From DASTPP01 sp035762175 (GTDB taxonomy: Bacteria; Myxococcota_A; Polyangia; Polyangiales; Polyangiaceae): a stretch of 24,482 nucleotides of DNA. The notes under the pieces were generated by a model, which was given only the letters and a program-made list of their open reading frames with translations, was not told the DNA's origin and did no database searches. A program made the position numbers and the translations under genes. Below, in pieces: positions 1-5,870 of this stretch (its first letter is position 1; each line of letters starts with the position of its first letter). Location of the stretch: contig DASTPP010000011.1 in the NCBI GenBank assembly GCA_035762175.1, positions 1 through 24,482 of the forward strand. Direction: 5' to 3'.

Positions 1-52
1 ACTCCAGCTCGGCCCAGCGAAGCGGGTCGGTCCAGTCCGCGAGTGCGTCCAT
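1..52 (-). CDS. Start of a gene running off the left edge (partial)
   Basis: An ATG on the minus strand opens a frame that continues to the window edge and begins MDALADWTDPLRWAELE. The bases just upstream hold a GCTAGC stretch about 15 nt before the ATG that could be a -10 element, but there is no clear ribosome binding site. Only 17 codons are visible, so no family can be named. The Trp- and Leu-containing start looks more like real protein than the Arg/Pro-rich shadow frames around it, but that is weak support. Confidence 0.35.
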   Translation of the reverse strand, partial: MDALADWTDPLRWAELE

Positions 53-133
53 GCGGCGGGGCTAGCGCCAGGCCGCCGCCAGGGCTCGCACGAAGGTACC
101 TGAGCTCGTGCTTGCCCCGCAGAAGTGACCAAT

Positions 134-155
134 GCCCAGGAGTTCACTCGGGGGC
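134..155. repeat. Solo terminal hairpin of the 222-bp repeat family
   Basis: These 22 nt match the terminal hairpin of the 222-bp element at 22279-22300 except for two bases in the left arm. The rest of the element is absent here. The hairpin lies 46 bp past the stop codon of the minus-strand gene at 202-999. It could be a decayed copy, or an end that moved or is maintained alone. Confidence 0.6.
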
Positions 156-165
156 CGCCCGCGCC

Positions 166-184
166 CGGACCGATTCCTGGTCCG
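166..184 (-). terminator. Possible terminator hairpin downstream of the 265-aa gene
   Basis: A 6-bp stem CGGACC/GGTCCG with a 7-nt loop lies 18 bp beyond the stop codon of the gene at 202-999. No T-run follows in the direction of transcription, so it is not a canonical intrinsic terminator. It may only be another of the many palindromes in this genome. Confidence 0.3.
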
Positions 185-201
185 AGCAAGAGCAGCTGGT
201 A

Positions 202-999
202 TCACTCTCCCGACTCACCCTCGCCGGGCGCGGGCTCGTCACCCGACCCTTCGGCCGCCTTGCCCTTGCGCCCGCCGCCCGCCTGCCACGCGACCAGCGG
301 CGCGAGCAGCGCCTCGGCCAGCTCGCGGGCCTCGGGGTCGCCCTCGCCGCCGCCCGCGTCGGCGTGCGCCGTCACCTGCAGCACGTAGCTGCGCAGCGCC
401 AACGTGAGCGCGTCGAGCGGCTCGCGCACGCGCACGCTCGCCTTGACCTCGGCCCGCTCCCTGGTGACCTGCAGCGCCTCGCCGTAGGCCTCGAACGCGT
501 CGCCGATCGCCTCGACGAAGACTTCGCCCCCGAGCTGCGCGATGAGCGCGCCGTTCTCGGGCCGGCGTGCGCGGTCGAGCAGCTTCTGCACCTCGGCCCA
601 CTGGGTCACGAAGGGCAACTGCGTGAAGCTGAGCCCTTGCGGGTAGAGCCGTTCGAGCAGGCGCTGCGCGATCGCGGCCCTCTCGGCCCCCGGGCCGGGC
701 GGCAAGCGCGCCCACCCTTGCAGAAAGCCGTAAAAACCGCCGCACGCCGCGTCGACCCGCACGTCGGCCGCGAAGGCCGCGCCGGGGTCGACGGCCGCCA
801 CCTCGTCGAGCCGCATCCGCGACGTGCGCAGCGTCTCGACCGAGGCCGCCAGCCGCTCGACCGCCTTGGTCAGCGTCGGCGTCAGGCGGACACGGCGGGC
901 TTCGGCGGCGGTGATGAGGCGGGTGCCGAGCGTGAGGGCGTTGGCGGCCGAGAGCAGAGGGAGCGAAACGAGCGAGGGGTTCGAATACGAGCGAGCCAT
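202..999 (-). CDS. Conserved-looking protein of unknown function, 265 aa
   Basis: I do not recognise a named family. The protein starts MARSYSNPSLVSLPLLSAAN, has no convincing signal peptide, and is mostly helical-looking with regular Leu/Val spacing. It ends in a charged Gly/Glu/Pro-rich tail from about residue 235 that is probably disordered. Balanced composition, few Arg runs and an AAAGGT-like ribosome binding site about 9 nt before the ATG support real coding. It stands alone on the minus strand. Upstream is an unusual run of hairpins (1024-1207) that would lie in its leader or promoter region. Downstream are a small stem-loop and a lone repeat hairpin. Function cannot be inferred from context. 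Confidence 0.75.
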   Translation of the reverse strand: MARSYSNPSLVSLPLLSAANALTLGTRLITAAEARRVRLTPTLTKAVERLAASVETLRTSRMRLDEVAAVDPGAAFAADVRVDAACGGFYGFLQGWARLPPGPGAERAAIAQRLLERLYPQGLSFTQLPFVTQWAEVQKLLDRARRPENGALIAQLGGEVFVEAIGDAFEAYGEALQVTRERAEVKASVRVREPLDALTLALRSYVLQVTAHADAGGGEGDPEARELAEALLAPLVAWQAGGGRKGKAAEGSGDEPAPGEGESGE

Positions 1000-1023
1000 G
1001 GTGATCGACCTTTCAGAAAGAGC

Positions 1024-1207
1024 GAGGTCTGAACCTCACCCCGACGCCTCGAGAGGCGCCTTCGCGGTGGTCCGGACCATTTCGAAGGCGACTTCCCGGG
1101 CGCTCTTCGATGGTGCCGGCCATCACAGGGCGCCTCGACAGGCGCCCGAGGCAGGTCGCGACCTCCCGAAGGCACCTTGCAAGGCGGTCGAGCGAGGTCA
1201 CGACCTC
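1024..1207. repeat. Array of nine short hairpins about 16-25 bp apart
   Basis: Nine consecutive inverted repeats are readable. They are GAGGT/ACCTC (1024-1037), CGCCTC/GAGGCG (1045-1058), TGGTCCGGACCA (1068-1079), GAAG/CTTC (1084-1095), GATGG/CCATC (1109-1124), GGGCGCCT/AGGCGCCC (1128-1147), AGGTCGCGACCT (1153-1164), CCTTGCAAGG (1175-1184) and GAGGTC/GACCTC (1194-1207). Starts are 16-25 bp apart. Sequences differ while pairing is kept, which suggests structure is the conserved feature. The array sits in the 295-bp gap between two minus-strand genes, directly upstream of the 265-aa gene. The rest of the gap (1208-1294) shows nothing recognisable. Confidence 0.7.
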
Positions 1208-1294
1208 ACAGAGACGCGCGGGCGGAGCGGAGCCGAGCTGCCGGCCACTCTACCAAGGGGGGAGCGCGGCGCGACAGCGCGGCATGAGCGGGGG

Positions 1295-1882
1295 CTACCT
1301 GAGGCGGGGCCCGGACACGAAGGGGTCGTCGACGAAGAAGAAACGCCAGGGCAGATCGACGCCGGCGCTCAGCCCGATGCGGGGGCTCGCCGCGACGCCC
1401 CCCCGAGGCGGGGGCCCGGCCTCGAACGAGAGCGCTTCGTCGTCGACCGCACGCCCGGTCAGATCGACCCCGAGCCCGAGCGCGCGGCTCAGGTTCGCCG
1501 GCCCGCGCAGCAGATCGCGGTCGGCGCGCGCGCCCGGTCGTCTCGCCCGCATCAGGTCGAGGCCCTCGAGCGGCTCGGCGGCGCGCACGAGCACCGCGGC
1601 GGCCTCACCCGCGGGCCGGCAGACCACGTTGAGCAGCGGGACGCCGTAGCTACGGTGCATGTAGTAGCGCCCGGGCGGCCCCCCCATCGCGGCGAGCGCG
1701 GCGGACGAGCGCAGCACGCGATCGCAGGCCGGGTCGGCGGGCCCGTCGTAGGCCTCGGTCTCGACGACCCTCGCCCGTAGCAGGGCACCGCCCTGACGCC
1801 GCGTGAGCGTGGCACCGAGAAGCGAGCGGGCGACGGCGACCGGGTCGTCGTCGAAGAACGAGGGCGGCAGGGGCATCGGCAT
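1295..1882 (-). CDS. mpg: DNA-3-methyladenine glycosylase (AAG/MPG family)
   Basis: This 195-aa protein belongs to the AAG/MPG family, monofunctional glycosylases that flip out and remove alkylated purines such as 3-methyladenine and hypoxanthine to start base excision repair. Diagnostic segments run in the right order: ARSLLGATL, the active-site stretch VVETEAYDGPADP (catalytic Glu43, intercalating Tyr45), PPGRYYMHRSYGVPLLNVV, LLRGPANLSRALGL, and the C-terminal SPRIGLS with PWRFFF and VSGP. Length fits the usual 190-210 aa. I chose the ATG at 1882; an in-frame ATG at 1945 would add 21 unconserved residues. Oddities: the usual His after the DPAS-type motif is Asp54, and the position of human Tyr159 is His76. 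The gene is divergent from the pair starting near 1958. Confidence 0.92.
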   Translation of the reverse strand: MPMPLPPSFFDDDPVAVARSLLGATLTRRQGGALLRARVVETEAYDGPADPACDRVLRSSAALAAMGGPPGRYYMHRSYGVPLLNVVCRPAGEAAAVLVRAAEPLEGLDLMRARRPGARADRDLLRGPANLSRALGLGVDLTGRAVDDEALSFEAGPPPRGGVAASPRIGLSAGVDLPWRFFFVDDPFVSGPRLR

Positions 1883-1953
1883 GCGGGGCTCGACGGCGAA
1901 GGGCTTCCGGGGTAGCGCGCACGTTACCGCCGTGCCCGCGGGCATCGAAGCGG

Positions 1954-1959
1954 TATAGT
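1954..1959 (+). promoter_or_regulatory. Probable -10 box TATAGT of the small-protein/nucleotidyltransferase pair
   Basis: TATAGT is one of the few AT-rich hexamers in this window and recurs at 2873-2878 before another plus-strand gene. If it is the -10 element, transcription would begin around 1966, directly at the GTG at 1967. The first gene of the pair would then have a leaderless mRNA. I see no good -35 at the standard distance. Confidence 0.45.
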
Positions 1960-2197
1960 GGGGGTCGTGACGCGCAGTAGACCGTTGTCTCCGGCCGAAC
2001 GACTCGCGACGGCGTTCGAGCTGACGGCCCTTGCTGAGGAGATGCTCCGGCAACGTCTGCGCCGCTCGAACCCGTCGCTCGGTGAGGCTGAGATCGAGGC
2101 GAGGGTGCTCGAGTGGCGCCGTACGCGCCCGGGGGCCGAGTTCGGAGATGGCGAGGGGGTACCGGTCCCGTGGCCGCGCGTCGCGTCCCGCCGCTAG
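1958..2197 (+). CDS. Small protein (about 79 aa) paired with a nucleotidyltransferase
   Basis: The product is a charged helical protein containing LSPAERLATAFELTALAEEM, an EAEIEARVLEW helix, and a RTRPGAEFGDGEG-VPVPWPR C-terminus. I recognise the general pattern of small myxobacterial proteins encoded directly before an AbiEii-like nucleotidyltransferase, but know no assigned function. Two GTG starts are possible, at 1958 and 1967. The second is attractive because TATAGT at 1954-1959 would place the transcription start there. The 3' end overlaps the next gene by 28 bp if that starts at GTG 2170, implying translational coupling. By analogy with AbiE-type modules it could be the antitoxin-like or DNA-binding partner; that is inference. 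Confidence 0.75.
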   Translation: MGVVTRSRPLSPAERLATAFELTALAEEMLRQRLRRSNPSLGEAEIEARVLEWRRTRPGAEFGDGEGVPVPWPRVASRR

Positions 2198-2796
2198 AGG
2201 CGGCACTGCGGCAGGTCGTTCGTGACCTCGACGAGCTGGGCGTGCCCTGGGCGCTGGTCGGCGGCCTTGCGGTCAGCGCTCGCGCCGAGCCGCGGACGAC
2301 GCGCGACGTCGACGCCGCCGTCGGCGTTCGCAACGACGCCGAGGCCGAGTCGGTGGTCTTCTCGCTGCAGTCCCTCGGGTACGTGACACGCGCGGTGCTC
2401 GAGCACCAGAGCACCGGCCGACTCGCCACCGTACGCTTCGAGCCGTCCGGCGGGCGACGGCCCACGGTGCTCGTGGATGTGCTCTTCGCATCCTCCGGCA
2501 TCGAGCCCGAGGTCGCTTCGTGTGCCGAGAGGCTCGCCGTGCTCCGGGGGCTCGACGTTCCAGTCGCCTCGGTGGGACACCTGATCGCGCTCAAGGTTTT
2601 GGCCCGTGACGACCGGCAACGCCCTCAAGATGCCGACGACTTGCGCGCCTTGCTCGCGGAGAGCTCGTCTGACGATCGCCGCCAGGCGCGTGACGCGCTC
2701 GGGCTCATCACCGCCCGAGGGTTTCATCGAGGTCGTGATCTGCTCAGTGCGTTCGGCACCTTGCTCCGCGACGAGGGCCTCGACGACGGGGGGTAG
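2170..2796 (+). CDS. AbiEii/MNT-like nucleotidyltransferase, about 208 aa
   Basis: This is a nucleotidyltransferase-fold protein of the broad AbiEii/DUF1814 type. It has the N-terminal strand LGVPWALVGGLAVSARAEPR (Gly31-Gly32) followed by RTTRDVDAAV, with the metal-binding pair Asp46 and Asp48. The later segment VGHLIALKVLARDDRQRPQDADDL is the usual helix with conserved Lys and a downstream Asp-rich turn. Some relatives act as toxins that modify RNA, others as housekeeping or antitoxin enzymes; which applies here is unknown. I prefer the GTG at 2170, which has GAGGGGG about 10 nt upstream and overlaps the preceding gene by 28 bp. An earlier in-frame start at 2113 would add 19 Arg/Gly-rich residues. 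The pair looks like a self-contained toxin-antitoxin-like module. Confidence 0.82.
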   Translation: MAARRVPPLEAALRQVVRDLDELGVPWALVGGLAVSARAEPRTTRDVDAAVGVRNDAEAESVVFSLQSLGYVTRAVLEHQSTGRLATVRFEPSGGRRPTVLVDVLFASSGIEPEVASCAERLAVLRGLDVPVASVGHLIALKVLARDDRQRPQDADDLRALLAESSSDDRRQARDALGLITARGFHRGRDLLSAFGTLLRDEGLDDGG

Positions 2797-2872
2797 CGCG
2801 CGCTGCCTTGCCCACGCTGGCAAGGTGACGAGGCACGCCGACTCCGTCGGGCCTTGGGGGGCGCGGGGCCGC

Positions 2873-2883
2873 TATAGTAAGGA
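2873..2883 (+). promoter_or_regulatory. -10-like TATAGT followed by AAGGA ribosome binding site
   Basis: TATAGT (2873-2878) is followed directly by AAGGA (2879-2883), 6 nt before the ATG at 2890. The hexamer matches the one at 1954-1959. If it acts as the -10 box, transcription would start inside or just after the Shine-Dalgarno, so the overlap is uncomfortable. It may instead mark a very short leader. Confidence 0.4.
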
Positions 2884-2889
2884 CTCCCG

Positions 2890-3684
2890 ATGCGTCGCCC
2901 CCTGCTCGCCGCGATGGCAACGGCCGCGCTCGCCGCCGCCGCGCTCGCGCTCGGCCTCGCGGGGCGAAAGGCGTCCCCCGACGCTGCGACACCCCCCACC
3001 GATGCGCCGGCGGGCGCGCCTGCGGCGTCGGCGCTCGGGCCGGGCAGCGGGGGCGAGGTTGCGGGCCCCTCACCCCTGACCCCTCGCCCGGGGGAGAGGG
3101 GAAAAGAGAGTGAAGAGGCTGCGGGCGAAGCGACGTCGGCAGACGCGGCGTCGGGGGCGGGCGCTGAGGTCGATTCGCCCTCGCCGTGGCTGGGTCGGGG
3201 CGACGGGGGCGCGCCGGCGTTTTTGCCCGAGGCGCGGGCGACGGCCTCCCCTGCCCCCGCGCCGCGCGCGTCACGGTCGAAGCCCGAAGCGCCGGCGCCG
3301 CTCACGGACCCGTTGCACATCGATGCGTCGAAGATCGCGGGGCCGACGTTGAAGCCGCTGGCGTCGGGCTCGGCGCGGGCGGCGGGCAGCGTGCGGCCGG
3401 CGCGGCCGTCGGCCGTGCCGCTCTATGGCGACGCCGAGCGGGCGCTCGTCGCGGGGCGCGGGCGAGAGTGCCTGGCGCTGCTCGATCGCGCCGACGCGAT
3501 GCCGGCAGAGGGCGCCGACCTGCGCGAGCGCGAGCAGCGGGCGGCGTCGCCGGTGGTGCGGGCGCAGTGCATGATGCTGCTCGGCGGCTGCGACGAGGGC
3601 GCGGGGCGCCTGCGCGCGGCGGGCTGGGCGGCCGCGGCGATCGAGGGGGCGCGGGCGAGGTTTTGCGGCCAGCCGCCGGGGTGA
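2890..3684 (+). CDS. Exported or anchored Ala/Pro-rich protein, C-terminal conserved segment
   Basis: The 264-aa product opens with MRR and a long hydrophobic Ala/Leu stretch to about residue 25, so it is exported or anchored in the inner membrane. Residues 26-180 are Ala/Pro/Gly/Ser-rich and probably disordered. The last 85 residues look folded: PLYGDAERALVAGRGRECLA, then RAQCMMLLGGCDEGAGRLRA and a final Cys near the C-terminus. That arrangement of Cys and Gly recalls C-terminal segments of secreted or kinase-associated proteins in myxobacteria; I cannot name a family. The linker carries a REP-like palindrome in frame (3067-3105) and possibly a second (3172-3215). It ends 15 bp from the convergent ATPase gene. 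Confidence 0.72.
   Translation: MRRPLLAAMATAALAAAALALGLAGRKASPDAATPPTDAPAGAPAASALGPGSGGEVAGPSPLTPRPGERGKESEEAAGEATSADAASGAGAEVDSPSPWLGRGDGGAPAFLPEARATASPAPAPRASRSKPEAPAPLTDPLHIDASKIAGPTLKPLASGSARAAGSVRPARPSAVPLYGDAERALVAGRGRECLALLDRADAMPAEGADLREREQRAASPVVRAQCMMLLGGCDEGAGRLRAAGWAAAAIEGARARFCGQPPG
3067..3105. repeat. REP-like palindrome inside a coding sequence
   Basis: The stretch reads CCCCTCACCCCTGACCCCTC and then a G-rich arm beginning GGGGGAGAGGGG, forming a hairpin around CCCGGG (3080-3101). It resembles the CCCTCACCCC/GAGAGGGG intergenic palindromes scattered through many high-GC genomes. Here it is read in frame as SPLTPRPGERGKE within the disordered linker of the 264-aa protein. Confidence 0.6.
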
Positions 3685-3699
3685 GCCGAGGCGGGCGCG

Positions 3700-5796
3700 C
3701 TACTCGCTCGGGGTCCAGAACGAGCGCTCGAGGCGCTCGACGGCGGCGCGCACGAGGGCGCGGGCGCTGACGCCGCCAACGACGAGGCCGCGGACGAAGT
3801 CGGGCCAGCCGGGGTCGCGGGTCGTGCCGCGCAGGGAGGCGTGGGCGAGGCGCCAGCGCTCGGCGAGGTCGGAGAGCTGGTCGGGGCTGAGCGGGGGTAC
3901 GTCGAGGGGGCGAGAGAGAGTGAGGCGGCGGCGCAGCATCGAGGCGTCCTCCCAGGCGAGCAGGGTGCGCTGCAGATCGACCTCGTCGAGCAAGGAGGCG
4001 GCCTCGTCGCGCAAGCGGGCGAGCGCCGGGGGGGTGACGGCGAGCACGACGCAGGCGCGCGGCAGGGCGCCGCTGCAGTAGAAGGCGAGCGAGCGCAGGG
4101 CGGTGCGGCGCTCGACGCGCGTGACGCCGGGGCGGTAGAGGTTCTCGGCCTCGTCGATGATGAGCACGGGGCCCGAGCAGCCCTCGACCTCTTCGAGCAG
4201 GGCGAGCCAGAGCAAGAGCCGCCCGTAGGCGTCTTGCCGGTAGTTGGCGTGGGGGGGCTTGGCCACGAGCTCGAGGCCGCCGAGGAAGCGCTCGAGGGCG
4301 AGGGCGGGCCGGCGCGCCGACGTGAGGCGGCGGCGCAGGCGGGCGGCGGCGGCGGCGGCGGGGCCGCCGGCGGCCTCGATGCGGGCGACGGCGAACTCGA
4401 CGGGCTGGCGCTCGGCGGGGTCGCGGCACCAGCGGTCGAGGCGGTCGAGCGGGCTCGGGCGTCCGTCGAGGGGCAGGGTCGACTGGGCGAGCAGGCGGCG
4501 CAGGTGGCGCTGCGGGCTGCCGAGATCGATGTCGAGGCGCTCGAGCGACAGGCGCAGGGCCGGGCGCCGGTCGGCGAGGGCGCGCGCGGTCAGGTGCGAG
4601 ATGAGGTGGGTCTTGCCCGCGCCGTAGGCCCCGGTGATGAGCGCGAAGACCGAGCCGTCGACGTCGCTGTGGGCGAAGAGCGAGCCGATGAGGGCGTCGA
4701 TGCGCTCGTAGCCGACGGTGGTCGAGACGAGCGGCTCGGTCGAGGGCACCCCGAACGAGGCGCGTACCAGGGCGGTGACGAGCGGGGCGACGTCGGCCGA
4801 GGCACGGCGGGGCTCGATGTCGGGGGCGGGCGGCGCCCCCTTCGGGGGGGCGAGATCGACGAAGGGGTGGTGCGGCGGGGGCGGGCCGCCGGGGGGGCCG
4901 AGCGAGGGCAGGACGCGCGTGGCGAGCGGGGCGAAGGAGCCAAGCGAGTCGCGGCCGCGGTAGAGCGGGTCGAGGCCGAAGAGCATGACGCGGGTGGAGG
5001 CGAGGCCTCCGACGCCGTCGGCGTTGTCGATGAGCTCGCGCAGCACGGTGTAGGTGCCCTCGCGGCGGGCGGGCGGCAGGCGCGTGACCAGGTGCGCGTT
5101 CTCGAAGAGCAAGAGCGTGCCGCGCCCCCCGAGCGCCCGCACGACGCGCGTCAGCTCGGCGAGCGTGCGGCGGGCGGTGGCGGGGCCCAGCGTCGCGAGC
5201 GGGGGGGCCCCGTCGGCGGAGCTGTCGGGCCCGGCGCGCTCGGCGGCGCGCTCGGCGGCGCGCTCGAGGACGGCGCGCTCGAGCGAGGTGCCTTCGAGCC
5301 AGGCGTCGAGGGCGGCGCGCGCCCTGGCGGTGGCCTTGGGGCCCGAGGCGGCGAGGTAGGCCTGGCAGAGATCGCTCAGATCTCCGGACGCCATCTCGCG
5401 CGCGGCGGCCTCGGCGAAGGCCTCGTCGGCGCGCTGCTCGCGGGGGCGGGCGGCGAAGGCGTCGAGGGCCGAGACGAGGCCCCGCTCGGGGCCCTTCGCG
5501 CCGGGCGCCCGCAGGTGGCGGGCGATGCTTCGCACCAGCGCCTCGAGGCGGTCGAAGGCGCGGTCGGAGAGCAACCCGACCCGGGCCGAGGCGAAGCCGG
5601 CCTCGAGGGCGGACGCCTCGAGCTCGTCGAACCAGACGGCCCCGTCGGCTTCGGTCGACGCGCGAACGAAGACCACCTCGGACGCGCCCGAGAGGGCGAG
5701 ATCGTCGAGGGCCTGCAGGCTCAGGGTCAGCAGAGCCCGGCGCCAGGCGCGTTGTGAGGGGCTGGGGGCGTCCAACGCGGCGGGCAAGCAGACCAC
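3700..5796 (-). CDS. Tandem P-loop ATPase resembling BREX BrxD (DUF2791), N-half degenerate
   Basis: The roughly 698-aa product is two ATPase modules in a row. The C-terminal half (about 365-698) has Walker A GAYGAGKTH (Lys395), Walker B VLIIDEAEN (Asp548, Glu549) and a downstream VVLAVTPPALARLRDE sensor-like strand. The N-terminal half lacks a P-loop; where it should be stands VVFVRASTEADGAVW. It keeps a Walker-B-like TLLLFENAHLV (Glu232) and REGTYTVLRELIDNADGVGG, a segment typical of the DUF2791/BrxD family. I infer an inactive plus an active half forming an intramolecular pair. The GTG start at 5796 is tentative, without a good ribosome binding site; TTG starts lie just inside. No other BREX gene is nearby. 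It is last in the minus-strand block, 74 bp after the hydrolase gene, separated by palindromes. Confidence 0.8.
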   Translation of the reverse strand: MVCLPAALDAPSPSQRAWRRALLTLSLQALDDLALSGASEVVFVRASTEADGAVWFDELEASALEAGFASARVGLLSDRAFDRLEALVRSIARHLRAPGAKGPERGLVSALDAFAARPREQRADEAFAEAAAREMASGDLSDLCQAYLAASGPKATARARAALDAWLEGTSLERAVLERAAERAAERAGPDSSADGAPPLATLGPATARRTLAELTRVVRALGGRGTLLLFENAHLVTRLPPARREGTYTVLRELIDNADGVGGLASTRVMLFGLDPLYRGRDSLGSFAPLATRVLPSLGPPGGPPPPHHPFVDLAPPKGAPPAPDIEPRRASADVAPLVTALVRASFGVPSTEPLVSTTVGYERIDALIGSLFAHSDVDGSVFALITGAYGAGKTHLISHLTARALADRRPALRLSLERLDIDLGSPQRHLRRLLAQSTLPLDGRPSPLDRLDRWCRDPAERQPVEFAVARIEAAGGPAAAAAARLRRRLTSARRPALALERFLGGLELVAKPPHANYRQDAYGRLLLWLALLEEVEGCSGPVLIIDEAENLYRPGVTRVERRTALRSLAFYCSGALPRACVVLAVTPPALARLRDEAASLLDEVDLQRTLLAWEDASMLRRRLTLSRPLDVPPLSPDQLSDLAERWRLAHASLRGTTRDPGWPDFVRGLVVGGVSARALVRAAVERLERSFWTPSE

Positions 5797-5813
5797 GCGC
5801 GGCCGCCCGGGGC

Positions 5814-5860
5814 AAAGCTTTCGCCTCCGGGGCGAAGCCGGGCGCCTTCGGGAGGCGCCC
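5814..5860. repeat. Cluster of three palindromes between hydrolase and ATPase genes
   Basis: AAAGCTTT (5814-5821), CGCC/GGCG (5822-5834) and an 8-bp stem GGGCGCCT/AGGCGCCC with a 5-nt loop (5840-5860) lie in the 74-bp intergenic gap. The last stem is identical to the one at 1128-1147, but the loop differs (TCGGG against CGAC). It could terminate or attenuate transcription between the two genes; no T-run is present. Confidence 0.55.
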
Positions 5861-5870
5861 GCCGCCCGGG

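Noticed and set aside
166..184. Hairpin considered as a canonical intrinsic terminator
   Set aside because: No T-run follows the stem in the direction of transcription; kept only as a low-confidence feature.
43..1032. Plus-strand 329-codon frame across the 265-aa gene
   Set aside because: Arg/Leu/Gly-rich antisense shadow that also crosses the solo repeat hairpin.
1024..1207. Hairpin run considered as a CRISPR array
   Set aside because: No identical repeats and no spacers of constant length; units differ in sequence and share only pairing.
3700..5796. Considered as evidence for a BREX phage-defence locus
   Set aside because: No BrxA, BrxB, BrxC, PglX, PglZ or helicase gene is present in the window; only the ATPase resemblance remains.
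3302..5815. An 837-codon Arg-rich minus-strand frame overlapping the ATPase gene
   Set aside because: Arg/Pro-saturated shadow frame without domains; the ATPase frame contains Walker motifs.
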